DNA of 64,000 bases from Lachnospiraceae bacterium (lineage in GTDB: Bacteria; Bacillota; Clostridia; Lachnospirales; Lachnospiraceae), in assembly GCA_017469935.1 (NCBI GenBank), contig JAFUFL010000032.1, positions 1 to 64,000 of the forward strand, written 5' to 3'. The first letter of the stretch is position 1. Every line of letters begins with the position of its first letter. The notes beneath the pieces were generated by a model. It ran no database searches and was not told the origin of the DNA. It worked only from the letters and a program-made list of their open reading frames with translations. A program made the position numbers and the translations under genes. Shown one piece after another: positions 24,247 through 32,373 of the stretch.

Positions 24247-24642
24247 TCAAAAACTGATTACCTCTGGTTCTGAAGAGAATGAGTAAACTACTGCAGTCAC
24301 ATCTTCAAGATAAAGTACTTCGAAAATCCCATCATCTAAAGAGTACATACGGGTCAAAGCTTCGCCATAAGCATCGAGCATTGCCTTGCGTGCTTCCCTT
24401 CTTTGATCACAGACCGCCTTAGCTTCGATGCGAATCCATTTGCCGTTTGACATAGCACACAATTCAACTTTTGGGTTGGTCATCATCTGCTTGAAGACTT
24501 TCTTTTTATTGCTGGTAGGGATATACAGTTTTCCCTCATACATGCTGATTCCGCCGAAAGGACGTACTCTGGGCTGATCCCCTTCATTGGTTGCAAGGTA
24601 ATATACCCCGGCACTTTTCAAAAACTCCAGTATTCTTTCCAT
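24247..24642 (-). CDS. Pyridoxamine 5'-phosphate oxidase-like flavin-binding protein
   Basis: A 131-residue split-barrel protein: VYYLATNEGDQPRVRPFGG, LYIPTSNKKKVFKQMMTNPK, ELCAMSNGKWIRIEAKA and a C-terminal DVTAVVYSF. This is the small PNPOx-like family common in Clostridia, which binds FMN or F420/heme-like cofactors; true PNP oxidase activity is unlikely. Start ATG has GGAGGGAAAAGATA. It is isolated between the att repeat and an oxidoreductase fragment. Confidence 0.85.
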   Translation of the reverse strand: MERILEFLKSAGVYYLATNEGDQPRVRPFGGISMYEGKLYIPTSNKKKVFKQMMTNPKVELCAMSNGKWIRIEAKAVCDQRREARKAMLDAYGEALTRMYSLDDGIFEVLYLEDVTAVVYSFSSEPEVISF

Positions 24643-24725
24643 TATCTTTTCCCTCCAATGTATCGATTATTCTCTGAAACACAACTGTAATTATTCATTT
24701 GGAAGCTTATAAAATATTCTGCGCT

Positions 24726-24950
24726 TTATACAGCCAGTCCGGATTCGTAGCCTTCTTTCATGGCGATCAGGGCATTTCCGGCTTTCATCGCGCTGCCAAC
24801 AACATGTACTTCATTACAGAGTTCTCTTGCTGTGGCTTCCAGCGGGTTATATGCTTTATATCCGAAGGCTGAGATCACCGAAACAGTCGGGATGGATGAT
24901 ATTTTACCATCCGAATCCTCATAGATTACTGAAGCATCATTTCTGTGATC
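24726..24950 (-). pseudogene. NADH:flavin oxidoreductase (OYE/2-enoate reductase type), C-terminus only
   Basis: The minus strand reads SVISAFGYKAYNPLEATAREL, shortened here, then EVHVVGSAMKAGNALIAMKE, GYESGLAV and a stop. This is the typical end of two-domain old-yellow-enzyme/FAD reductases such as BaiCD or 2-enoate reductase, where NAD(H)-domain residues contact FAD. About 70 of 640 residues remain. The frame is lost toward 24950, just before the IS3 element. Confidence 0.7.
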
Positions 24951-25137
24951 CTTATTATCACATCCAGTGCAGAAAGCTTCGCACCGTCAGAGATGCCATA
25001 GCGATGATCAAGAAGCATGACCGGTATGTATTATCCCGTCAAAACAAAAAAGCCGGGGACCGCACCGGTACCCGTCAAGTAGACAATTAAAAAAACAAAA
25101 ATCTTTCTGCCATCAGATTTTGATCTGGTGGCAGTTT

Positions 25138-26066
25138 TTATGCTGCCGCCAGATATTGTTCGTGTTTCTCCATCGGTGTCAAAACACCTAAGTTTCGCTG
25201 TAACCGCCTGTTGTTATAGTACTCGATATAGTTCTCGATCATCTTTACGAGAGCGTCTCTGTCGGTAAATCGTATTCCGTAGTACCTTTCCCGCTTCAGA
25301 ATGCCCCAGAACCCTTCCATTGGACCGTTATCGATACACTTTGCCACTCTAGACATGCTTTGTGTCATTCCGGCTGCTTCGAGCTTGGCATGAAAGTTTC
25401 GATTCGTATACTGGAACCCTCTGTCACTATGGCACAATGGTGTTGCTCCCGGATTCGCGGCAATGGCTGCATCAAAAGTGTCAAATACCAATGGGTTATT
25501 GTTTGAATCACCGATTACATATGATACGATTCTCCGGTCGAACAGATCGAGAATGGCGCTCAGGTAAATCTTGTGAACTTCGATACCAGTGTAATACTTG
25601 AATTCCGTTACATCAGTCAGCCATTTCTGGTTAGGAGACTCCGCTGTGAATTCCCTGTTTAGAACATTTTCAGCAATGAACTGAGGGTTTGCTGCCTGTC
25701 TGGTGCAACCTTTGTTGCTGTACTTGATCGTAGATTTGATGCCTTTCTTCCGACAGATCCGAAGTACTCGTTTGTCGTTAACTTTAATTCCATGGTAACG
25801 CTCCAAGTCATCCCTTATTCTGCGATAACCTTTATCAGGATACTTCATGTGGATTTTTTCGATTTCATCAGCAATCTGTTCATTTTTTGATTCATAATCA
25901 GGAATGTCTCTATGCAGCCATTTATAGTATGCAGCCCGGCATATATGACCGAGTTTGCAAAGAACTCCGATCGGGTAACCATGCTCTTCGTGCTCTTCCT
26001 TGATCGCCTGATAGACTTGTTCATGCCTGACCAGGCTCAGCCCCGCCTCCTCTCTATCTCGTCGAG
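25138..26066 (-). CDS. IS3-family transposase OrfB (integrase core)
   Basis: The catalytic half of the transposase with the DDE triad visible in LTDVTEF, PLCHSDRGFQYTN and DNGPMEGFWG. Residues upstream (QVYQAIKEEHEEHGYP, RAAYYKWLHRDIPDYESKNE) are in the same frame back to the end of orfA and form the HTH_21 region. It has no own start of quality; production by -1 frameshifting from orfA at the A-run 26066-26073 (AAAAAAAC on the minus strand) fits the IS3 scheme. It looks intact. Confidence 0.88.
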
Positions 26067-26714
26067 TTTTTTTAAGAAAGATGCCTCCATTTCAGCCCGT
26101 TCCTTTTCAGCGCGCAGAATCCTGTTCTCTGCGCGAAGCTTTTCTAATTCTGACATTTCATCCAATGGCTTTGTCCGCCCGCGTCTGTCCCTTAGAGCTT
26201 CAATACCACCGGCTTCATATTTGACAGTATAGCTTCGTGCCTGTTGATAGGATACCTTATACTTTGCTGCTGTCTCGGCGTAATTATGGTCATGTGCAAT
26301 GCAGTATTGAACGATCTCCACCCTCTCGTCGAAGGATGTTTTTCTTCCTTTGGTCATGATGGTTGCTCCTCCTGTTCCGGAAGCTCTCAGCTCCTCATGA
26401 CCATTATACTTTTTAATCCAGTTACGGAGTTGTCGGGTTGACTTGATTCTGTGCCTTTTGCAAATTTCCAGCAGAGATCCCTTTCCGGAAAGATAATCTC
26501 TTACGGCCTGCTCTTTCAATTCTTGGGAATAGTGCTGGTTTCCATTACCGAGAAAAGCGCTCTCGCCCATCGACTGGTAATTCGCCACCCAGCTATCAAT
26601 GCTACCCCAGCTGACTCCAAGTTTTTTAGCTAATGCCTCTTTAGAGGAGTTACCTGTCAGATAATCTTTAACTGCATTGATGATGGTATCAGTACCAAGT
26701 TTAGTTCTTCTCAA
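26037..26714 (-). CDS. IS3-family OrfA (DNA-binding)
   Basis: A protein with two HTH modules: IINAVKDYLTGNSSKEALAK and EQAVRDYLSGKGSLLEICKR, plus a third region ERVEIVQYCIAHDHNYAETA, and a C-terminal coiled coil (EMSELEKLRAENRILRAEKE). It binds the IS ends. A TTG start with AAGGGAGCATTTTCA in front is likely, as no ATG fits. The gene ends 29 codons past a slippery A-run that would join it to orfB. Confidence 0.85.
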   Translation of the reverse strand: MRRTKLGTDTIINAVKDYLTGNSSKEALAKKLGVSWGSIDSWVANYQSMGESAFLGNGNQHYSQELKEQAVRDYLSGKGSLLEICKRHRIKSTRQLRNWIKKYNGHEELRASGTGGATIMTKGRKTSFDERVEIVQYCIAHDHNYAETAAKYKVSYQQARSYTVKYEAGGIEALRDRRGRTKPLDEMSELEKLRAENRILRAEKERAEMEASFLKKLDEIERRRG

Positions 26715-26830
26715 TGAAAATGCTCCCTTCCGGGCAAACAAGCTTTTATTTTTTCGCTTGTCTACCTAGAAGGGAGCATATCAGGTATGTCAGCCTCCGG
26801 CTATGTAATATCTATATTCAGTTCATTTTA

Positions 26831-27403
26831 TTATCTCTTCATGATACCAGCTCCGGCATTCCATGCCTTCCCGACCTGCTCTCCGGTAACATAGTATCCG
26901 TGCTGGAACTGATCAAAGATCAGTGCCTGAAGCTTGACAGGATCAACCTTGCCATTTTCAGACAGAACTGATTCTTCGGCCTTCACATTGACGATTTTGC
27001 CAACGATTCCGTCAACATGGTCCGTATGCAGGAACTCAAGCAGTTCACACTCCATAACTACAGGAAACTCTTCGATGATGGGAGCATGGACTTTATCACT
27101 CTTTACAGCGTGATAGCCGGTCCTCTCAAACTTATCATTGATTTTGTTTCCGGAAGCAATACCGAAGAAATCAGCCACATCCATATGATCTTTGTCCGCA
27201 AGCGCAACGGTAAATGCCTTACTGGCTTTGATATTTAACCAGGTTCTCTTTCCTTCACCGATAAAGAGGATGATCTTATCTTCATCACAGATCTGTCCCC
27301 ATGCCACGTTCATGACATTGACCTTTTCGTTTTCGTCATAAGCAGCGACCATCAGAACGGGCATCGGATATACGGCCTGAACTAATCCTAAATCCTTTTT
27401 CAT
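26831..27403 (-). CDS. Flavin reductase-like protein
   Basis: A 190-residue FMN-binding split-barrel protein of the flavin reductase-like family: YPMPVLMVAAYDENEKVNVM, NVAWGQICDEDKIILFIGEG, NIKASKAFTVALADKDHMD, and a FGIASGNKINDKFERTG segment. Such proteins bind FMN and may act as NAD(P)H:flavin reductases in anaerobic redox work. It overlaps the end of the Cdd1-like frame by four bases (ATGA) and is followed by nothing on its strand before the IS3 element. Confidence 0.87.
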   Translation of the reverse strand: MKKDLGLVQAVYPMPVLMVAAYDENEKVNVMNVAWGQICDEDKIILFIGEGKRTWLNIKASKAFTVALADKDHMDVADFFGIASGNKINDKFERTGYHAVKSDKVHAPIIEEFPVVMECELLEFLHTDHVDGIVGKIVNVKAEESVLSENGKVDPVKLQALIFDQFQHGYYVTGEQVGKAWNAGAGIMKR

Positions 27404-27677
27404 TTTGTTGTCTTTCCTTTCTTTTTGCTGTCTTCATCACAGAAGTACCACCAACGGTAGTCATTTGGATCCGGGGCAGGATCATTTGCATAAGCCACGG
27501 CACAGCGAAATGCATATAAAACGCATTTATCCAACTGCCAGCCATTTTTCACACTCGCCGCAAAATACAGCTCGTCCGGATCGGCGTCTTTTAAATCAGC
27601 CAGGGAATGATAACCGAGCTCCATCAGTTCTTCTTCCTTTTTGCTCCGATTTCAGGCACCAGTCTCAAATCACTCAT
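27400..27677 (-). pseudogene. Cdd1-like (pathogenicity locus) protein with frameshift
   Basis: The frame from the ATG at 27677 reads MSDLRLVPEIGAKRKKN and stops. A second frame continues EELMELGYHSLADLKDADPD, then VLYAFRCAVAYAND and the Trp-rich YRWWYF, the pattern of the Cdd1 family, which holds a helix-hairpin-helix. One missing A in an A-run (five T on the plus strand, 27638-27642) explains the shift: with six the two parts join. Either a recent mutation, a sequencing error or a programmed slip. Confidence 0.7.
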
Positions 27678-27702
27678 GGGATAACACCTCTGCTAAACAG
27701 TT

Positions 27703-28224
27703 TTATTTACAATTCCTGCGTAAAGTCCTCGATGGGCCGATACACGTCATGCCAGGGGCATAGGGAACACAATCATTGGAAGCATATCCGACAGGAAGCA
27801 GGCAGATCGGTTTGATGTACTCAGGAATGTCAAAAGCCTTAGCAACAGCATTTACATCAAACAGCCTGACCCAGACAGAGCCCAACCCCTGTTCCCAGGC
27901 TTCCAGCATCATGTGCGTACAGACAATACTGCAATCCATCTCGCCTGTACTGTATCCGCGTTCCGTCTGGCTTTTCCAGGTACGCCTCTCATCGCTGCAG
28001 ATGAGAAAGACCATGGGGGCTCCATAGATACAGCGGCACAGCCGATTGATCTTATTCATGGCAGCTTCACTTTTCAAAACGTAGATCCTCTGCGGCTGAT
28101 AATTCACGGCCGTCGGTGCCAGCTGGGCCGCCTTTAGAATAAGATCTATCTTTTCCTGTTCGACTTCACGGTCGGAAAAAGAGCGTACCGAGAATCTTTC
28201 AGCGGCAAGGTCTAAAAAGCTCAT
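27703..28224 (-). CDS. Nitroreductase-family protein
   Basis: A 173-residue FMN-dependent oxidoreductase: AAERFSVRSFSDREVEQEKI, KAAQLAPTAVNYQPQRIYVL (FMN contact), GAPMVFLICSDE, MDCSIVCTHMMLEAWEQGLG and PICLLPVGYASND. The family reduces nitro groups, quinones or enones with NAD(P)H. It starts with AGGAGGTGCAGGC before the ATG and is in a run with the NTF2-like gene upstream and the Cdd1-like and flavin reductase genes downstream, all divergent from an HxlR regulator. A stress-responsive redox operon is likely. Confidence 0.88.
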   Translation of the reverse strand: MSFLDLAAERFSVRSFSDREVEQEKIDLILKAAQLAPTAVNYQPQRIYVLKSEAAMNKINRLCRCIYGAPMVFLICSDERRTWKSQTERGYSTGEMDCSIVCTHMMLEAWEQGLGSVWVRLFDVNAVAKAFDIPEYIKPICLLPVGYASNDCVPYAPGMTCIGPSRTLRRNCK

Positions 28225-28242
28225 GCCTGCACCTCCTTAATT

Positions 28243-28611
28243 TTACTGGTACTGATGGAACACTTTCGCAAGGATCTTCCACTGTCCGTCCTCTTTGATC
28301 AGGCTGTGGAAATCCGTGAATGCAAGTCCGTGCCAATCCTCCAGCGTTACGCGGACAGCTGCTGCAGTCCCCTCAATACTTAGGACGTCAATCCTGGCCT
28401 TTGTTTCAGGTGCAGGGCCGAAGGCATCTACAGCGCCATAGAGAGCTTCGATCGAGCCATTGTAATACTGGCCGTTCAGGTAGCCGTACATCAGAGCATT
28501 GTCTGTAAAAGCCGGCTTCATGATCTCGCTCTTGCCTTCCTTACAGGCCTCGGTGTATTTTGTCACCGTTGCCAGAACTTCTTCATAATCGGATACTTTG
28601 ATCTTGTCCAT
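28243..28611 (-). CDS. NTF2/SnoaL-like protein
   Basis: A 122-residue alpha+beta barrel protein of the NTF2-like superfamily (lumazine-binding-like group): VTKYTEACKEGKSEIMKPAF, MYGYLNGQYYNGSIEALYGA, ARIDVLSIEGTAAAVRVTLE, FTDFHSLIKEDGQWKILAKV. Such proteins are often of unknown function or act on small polar molecules. It is the first gene of the redox operon and is transcribed from a promoter divergent from hxlR. Confidence 0.82.
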   Translation of the reverse strand: MDKIKVSDYEEVLATVTKYTEACKEGKSEIMKPAFTDNALMYGYLNGQYYNGSIEALYGAVDAFGPAPETKARIDVLSIEGTAAAVRVTLEDWHGLAFTDFHSLIKEDGQWKILAKVFHQYQ

Positions 28612-28667
28612 CTTGTTATCTCCTTTGCCGTTTTTGAATCATGATTGACAGATTCGTCTGTCACGGC

Positions 28668-28730
28668 TATAATTATAGCGTGAATTACCGATTTGACAAG
28701 AACGCACTTTTATGTGATATACTATCAAAT
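28668..28730. promoter_or_regulatory. Divergent promoters for the redox operon and hxlR gene
   Basis: Toward hxlR: TTGACA at 28693-28698 and TATACT at 28718-28723 (19-bp spacing). Toward the NTF2-like gene: TTGTCA (complement of 28694-28699) and TATAAT (complement of 28672-28677), 16 bp apart. The two -35 boxes overlap, which would couple the two directions and suit control by the HxlR protein. Confidence 0.6.
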
Positions 28731-28732
28731 AG

Positions 28733-29406
28733 GTGCGAGCTGAGAAATCAGCATAGCTGATTTCCCCTTGCGAGCGGATGTAACGTCTGCCCGCATTGGT
28801 AAGCTGACGAAATTGAGTGGGAAAAGCCCATCGGGTAAGGCCTAACCAGCCGCCCGTACCGAGTCCTTGGAGTCGAAGCGGTAACGTTAGATTTAAGCGT
28901 AGGACAGGGAAAGACAGAGCCGGAACGAAAGTGAAGTGATTGAGCCGGGAAATTATTATGTGGTCGGAAATGGCCGATGTTTTCTATTTGACAGCAGGCT
29001 ACACTGCGACGACCTTTATGGTGAGGGCGTTGCGGCATCCCCCGGTCAGAGAACCTGGCGAGGTCTTTGAGAGCGATTTCGTACAGAACAGCTGAGATCC
29101 TGTCATCTCCCCGTTGAGGGTATGACGTACAACCAAGGGAACAAGGGAGGAAGTCAGAAGGATGGCAGGAAGTCCGATACGCCCATAGTACCGCAGAAAC
29201 CTGTGAAAGCAGGCGGAGGGAAGGGGCGTACATTTAGCAGAATCAGTCGGAAAATGGCTGTACAGACAGGAGAGCTGAGAATATGGCGCACAATCTGGCT
29301 GATATACGCTACACAATAGTGTAGGAATGCTAAATGAGGAGCCGTATGCGTTAATAGCGCACGTACGGTTCTGATGAGGGGTCAAGGGCGTAAGCCCTTG
29401 GTCTAC
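28733..29406 (+). ncRNA. Group II intron lacking its reverse transcriptase gene
   Basis: The 5' end GTGCGAG fits the group II boundary. Domain V is clear at 29339-29372: GAGCCGTATGCG and GCGCACGTACGGTTC pair around the conserved bulge, and domain VI follows (GGTCAAGGGCGTAAGCCCTTGG). The total of about 675 bp leaves no room for the encoded protein; only a small relic (EGSQ-like, DGRKSDTPIVPQK) is seen around 29150-29220. It may still be a ribozyme that needs a protein in trans. It sits between the promoter and the start of the HxlR gene. Confidence 0.8.
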
Positions 29407-29432
29407 TCGAGTATAGTTAGGAGCTGCATATC

Positions 29433-29783
29433 ATGAATCTAGAAAAGATCAGGTCCTACCATTGCCCCGTAGAGGCAGCAATGGATGTGATCGGAGGCAA
29501 GTACAAGGCCTTGATTGTGTACGAACTCATGGGCGGAACCCGGAGATACAATGAAATTCAGCGGGCTGTGCCTCAGGCAACTCCCCGTATGCTCAGCAAA
29601 CAGCTGAAGGAGCTGGAGGAAGATGGGGTTATCAACCGCGTCTTGTATCCTGTAGTCCCTCCAAAGACAGAGTACTCTCTTACAGATATGGGGAAGACCC
29701 TGGTCCCGATTGTGGAAGCTCTTTGCTCCTGGGGAGAAAATTATTTCAATTTGGCCGGAGTTCCTATTCCTTGTGACAATTGA
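29433..29783 (+). CDS. HxlR-family transcriptional regulator
   Basis: A 116-residue winged-helix regulator: CPVEAAMDVIGGKYKALIVY, RRYNEIQRAVPQATPRMLSK, QLKELEEDGVINRVLYPVVP, PKTEYSLTDMGKTLVPIVEA. The Cys near the N-terminus is the one used for redox or electrophile sensing in several HxlR/YodB members. It is divergent from the flavin/nitro-reductase operon and probably regulates it. A group II intron separates its promoter from the coding sequence, so expression may depend on splicing or read-through. Confidence 0.9.
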   Translation: MNLEKIRSYHCPVEAAMDVIGGKYKALIVYELMGGTRRYNEIQRAVPQATPRMLSKQLKELEEDGVINRVLYPVVPPKTEYSLTDMGKTLVPIVEALCSWGENYFNLAGVPIPCDN

Positions 29784-29821
29784 TTGACGTCGGAAGGCAC
29801 TCGAATTATCTGTTAAAACAC

Positions 29822-29862
29822 AAAAGTCGGAGGTTGATTGATGTCAACCTCCAACTTTTTAT
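29822..29862 (+). terminator. Rho-independent terminator of hxlR gene
   Basis: AAAAGTCGGAGGTTGA pairs with TCAACCTCCAACTTTT (one mismatch) around a short loop, with a T-run on the plus strand and an A-run in front, so it can work in both directions. Confidence 0.85.
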
Positions 29863-29983
29863 ATGCAGAATTCCTAATAGATAGGAAAAGTCATGATCTC
29901 ATGAAGATTCCTAAGCTTTCCTGCGCTATCTGCAGGAGCCCCTCTAGAAGGCCGGCACCGCAAGGATGTCGGTAGCTATGTAA

Positions 29984-30007
29984 AGATGCAGGTTTTTAAT
30001 CCTGCAT
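29984..30007 (-). terminator. Hairpin after the Maff2-like gene
   Basis: GATGCAGG and CCTGCATC pair around TTTTTAAT; on the minus strand CTTTACATAG follows. It lies 24 bp past the Maff2-like stop codon. The 120 bp to its left holds no gene. Confidence 0.55.
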
Positions 30008-30030
30008 CCCCTTTCCGGAAGGGCGGCCGA

Positions 30031-30246
30031 TCAGCCGAACAGACCGGAAAGGAGCGGTACCAGGGTGATGCCGATGAGGGCGACACCGCCGCCGGCCATC
30101 AGCTGCTTCATGCCCTGGGACTTGGCACCGGGGTTATCGTTGCCGTAGCCTTCGAGCAGGTTGATCGCACCCCGGATACCAAGACCGGCACCGAGTGCCA
30201 CGACGAGAGTCTGCAGTACACCGACTGCGCTGTTGAAAAATGCCAT
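30031..30246 (-). CDS. Maff2/VirB2-like small membrane protein
   Basis: A 71-residue protein with two membrane segments: AVGVLQTLVVALGAGLGIRG and GMKQLMAGGGVALIGITLVP, separated by the family stretch INLLEGYGNDNPGAKSQ. This is the Maff2-type protein of Firmicutes conjugation modules, thought to take the place of the VirB2 pilin or a channel part. AAAGGAGGCCTCTGT precedes the ATG. It follows the coupling-protein fragment in the order typical of such modules, but the rest of the module is missing. Confidence 0.8.
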   Translation of the reverse strand: MAFFNSAVGVLQTLVVALGAGLGIRGAINLLEGYGNDNPGAKSQGMKQLMAGGGVALIGITLVPLLSGLFG

Positions 30247-30427
30247 ACAGAGGCCTCCTTTGATGATTCCCTTACGGGAGTAGTGGTGTTTATCGCTGCT
30301 GCAGCGACTGTTCTGTCTGAATTCCCGGTCCGATGGTCGGCCCCGTTCATCTTGATCTGCCTCTAAAGGCTGTGGGCTCATGCGACTTTTCTTCCAGACA
30401 ACATGGCGGATCTCTCCGCTATGTAAC

Positions 30428-30449
30428 GAGGCAGCTTCCGGGCTGCCTC
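30428..30449 (-). terminator. Hairpin at the end of the coupling-protein fragment
   Basis: GAGGCAGC and GCTGCCTC form an 8-bp stem around CCGGAA at the very end of the coupling-protein frame. The T-run is poor. The remaining 180 bp to the Maff2-like gene hold no other gene. Confidence 0.5.
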
Positions 30450-30795
30450 AGGCCTCCACTACATCAAAGACTTCGTCCTTCTTCAGCTTCATGCGCCGGT
30501 TCAGGTATTTCTCGATGTCGAAGGTGTATTTCTTATCAAAATCCGCTGTGTACTTGAAGTTCGGGTGCTGGGTCAGGTCGTATTTATCCGAGAGGAACGG
30601 CCTGACGCCACGAAGCTGCAGGATACACTTGCTGCCGTTCATGACGGCCAGCTCATCCCGGCTCATCAGCTCCTTGCCGAGCTTCTGATAGTTGGTGCCA
30701 TAGCTGGGACTGTTGCCTCTGGTATCGGAAGTATTGAAGGTATGGTCTTTTTGATCTTTGTACCGTTCATCGGTCAAGCTCCCTTTTTTTATCAC
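30448..30795 (-). pseudogene. VirD4/TraG coupling protein, C-terminus only
   Basis: About 105 residues of the C-terminal part of an ICE coupling ATPase: SDTRGNSPSYGTNYQKLGKE, LMSRDELAVMNGSKCILQLR, GVRPFLSDKYDLTQHP, and a final acidic tail. The Walker boxes and membrane part are deleted; the frame starts inside the end of the PcfB-like gene. With the fragments at 1268 and 16310 it shows repeated internal deletion of transfer genes. Confidence 0.82.
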
Positions 30796-31141
30796 GGTTG
30801 ACGGCTCTGCCGGGCAGTTCGGCGATCCTTGCGGCGATCTGCCGCAGCTGCTTCAGGACACTCGGACGTTCTGATCTCCTCAGGGCTTTGGCAGAGTATT
30901 CGTTGAACGCTGCCGTCAGGGCATCCGCGTCCTTAGCCTTGAAGAAGACCAGGTACTTAGGAGGATGGACCGATGCATCCTTCCGGATCGCATAGTCCAC
31001 ACCGTATTTCCGGGCAACGCCTTCAAATCCCCTGAGATCCGTCTTCGATATATCAATGCTGCTGACGCCCTGGTTCTGGCCGATCAGATCGTTGCCCTTG
31101 CGGCGCTCCTCCACGATGCGGACGACCATAAGCTCTTCCAT
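30767..31141 (-). pseudogene. PcfB/DUF3801-like protein, N-terminus lost
   Basis: The conserved block of the family is present: SSIDISKTDLRGFEGVARKY, YAIRKDASVHPPKYLVFFKA, DADALTAAFNEYSAK. But the first about 20 residues (MEELMVVRIVEERRKG) are read from DNA that on the plus strand encodes the HD-domain fragment, so the native N-terminus is missing. The tail runs into the coupling-protein fragment. Compare the complete family member at 15716. Confidence 0.72.
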
Positions 31142-31519
31142 ACCGAGAACAACGCAAACACCCGGTCATTCCATGCGGAATACCGGGTGTCTGAGGAGAT
31201 GATCGATCAAATCTGTACTGCTGTTAATGCGGTATCCTTCAGCCGGAACCGTGGGAAAACACCGAGTACCCTTGAAGGAAAGATCGTCCAGGATGCTGAC
31301 CGACTGGATGCCCTCGGTGCCATCGGCATCGCAAGAACGTTCGCGTACGGCGGCGAGCATGGACGGCCGCTGCAGGAATCCGTGCAGCATTTCCATGATA
31401 AGCTGCTGCTCCTAAAGGATACCATGAATACGGAGACGGGCCGGCAGCTTGCTGAAGAGCGGCATGCGTTTCTTGAATCGTTTCTGAGAGAGCTGCGAGA
31501 GGAAACCGGGGACTGCTGA
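31060..31519 (+). pseudogene. HD-domain phosphohydrolase (YedJ-like), N-terminus lost
   Basis: The frame contains the HD motif and following metal region VALAALLHDADDHKLF, then SEEMIDQICTAVNAVSFSRN, then GKIVQDADRLDALGAIGIAR and TFAYGG, typical of uncharacterised HD hydrolases of the YedJ group. The first His of the domain and about 40 residues are absent, replaced by antisense of the PcfB-like gene. A conceptual start at 30965 lies in that antisense part and is not real. Probably inactive. Confidence 0.75.
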
Positions 31520-31563
31520 CAGATGCACATCACCTTTCCTGCCACAGAATGCAATCCGCGGCA

Positions 31564-32268
31564 CTACGCCGCGGACCACGCTCTTTCCATATAGCTCGCA
31601 TCTCCAAGGCCTTCAAAGGCTGCATCAAGGACTTTCTTGTCTGCCAGATCTTCATACACGTCAAAATCCTCCGCCTCTTCCGGCGGGATCTTGCCGTCGA
31701 AGTGCATCTTATAGGCGAATGGCCCATACTCCAGCCAGACCTCCAGCGTTTCCGTATTGTAGAAACTTCCGCCTCTCCAGCCGGCATCAAAGAGTTCCTT
31801 CCCCGTCTTGCCGACCAGCGCATCCAGTTCGGACTGCGGAAGGATCTGTTCGTTTAAGTTCTCGCGCGTCTTGATTTCCAGACCGGATACCAGTTCCGCT
31901 TCGTTTTTGTCATAATTCTCATCAAATTCGAGCGCGAACAGTTTCTTTGATACGTCAACCGGCAGATCCGCGGATACACGATATGGAACGCCGCCGACGG
32001 AGAAAACATAGATGTATTTGTCTTCCGTAGTCGCCCGCTGCTCGATATCTTCATCCTTTCCCGGCAGTGCAAATGCATCGCCAAGAGTCTTCAGGCTTTC
32101 GAGATCTATCTCGCCTTCCGACGCACTCACCGAACTATTTGTCTCCTGCGCCGCACTTTCCGGCGATACTTCTTGCGATGATGCGGGTCCTGATGTGGCT
32201 TTACCGCATCCCACAGAAAGCCCCAACGTCAAAATGGTTACCAAAATCATTGCGGTTTTCATTTTCAC
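31564..32268 (-). CDS. Putative lipoprotein, about 234 aa
   Basis: A signal peptide with lipobox (MILVTILTLGLSVGC) and a Ser/Glu-rich linker lead to a soluble domain of about 170 residues (GDAFALPGKDEDIEQRATTE, IYVFSVGGVPYRVSADLP, GKTGKELFDAGWRGGSFYNT, EVWLEYGPFAYKMHF). GTG at 32268 fits GGAGGTCAAT best; ATG at 32262 is the alternative. Would be attached to the outer face of the membrane. The domain is not recognised. It stands alone between an HD remnant and an ATPase. Confidence 0.75.
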   Translation of the reverse strand: MKMKTAMILVTILTLGLSVGCGKATSGPASSQEVSPESAAQETNSSVSASEGEIDLESLKTLGDAFALPGKDEDIEQRATTEDKYIYVFSVGGVPYRVSADLPVDVSKKLFALEFDENYDKNEAELVSGLEIKTRENLNEQILPQSELDALVGKTGKELFDAGWRGGSFYNTETLEVWLEYGPFAYKMHFDGKIPPEEAEDFDVYEDLADKKVLDAAFEGLGDASYMERAWSAA

Positions 32269-32373
32269 ATTGACCTCCAATCGTATTTTCAGATACTTTT
32301 CAGTGTGTCTCAGACTTCGACGATCCCTCCATCCCGGGATCAGGGGCATCGGTATGACTTAAGAGATTGTGTT

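Larger units (their letters stand above)
25064..26783 (-). mobile_element. IS3-family insertion sequence (IS150-like)
   Basis: The element carries two overlapping frames (orfA, orfB) on the minus strand. The left end reads TGATATGCTCCCTTC then GGTAGACAAGCG at 26783 inward. At the other end, near 25065, the plus strand reads AAGTAGACAATT followed by an A-rich stretch, an imperfect inverted match. The left end includes a palindrome (26717-26783) shared with the MITE-like repeat at 1917-1984. Confidence 0.8.
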
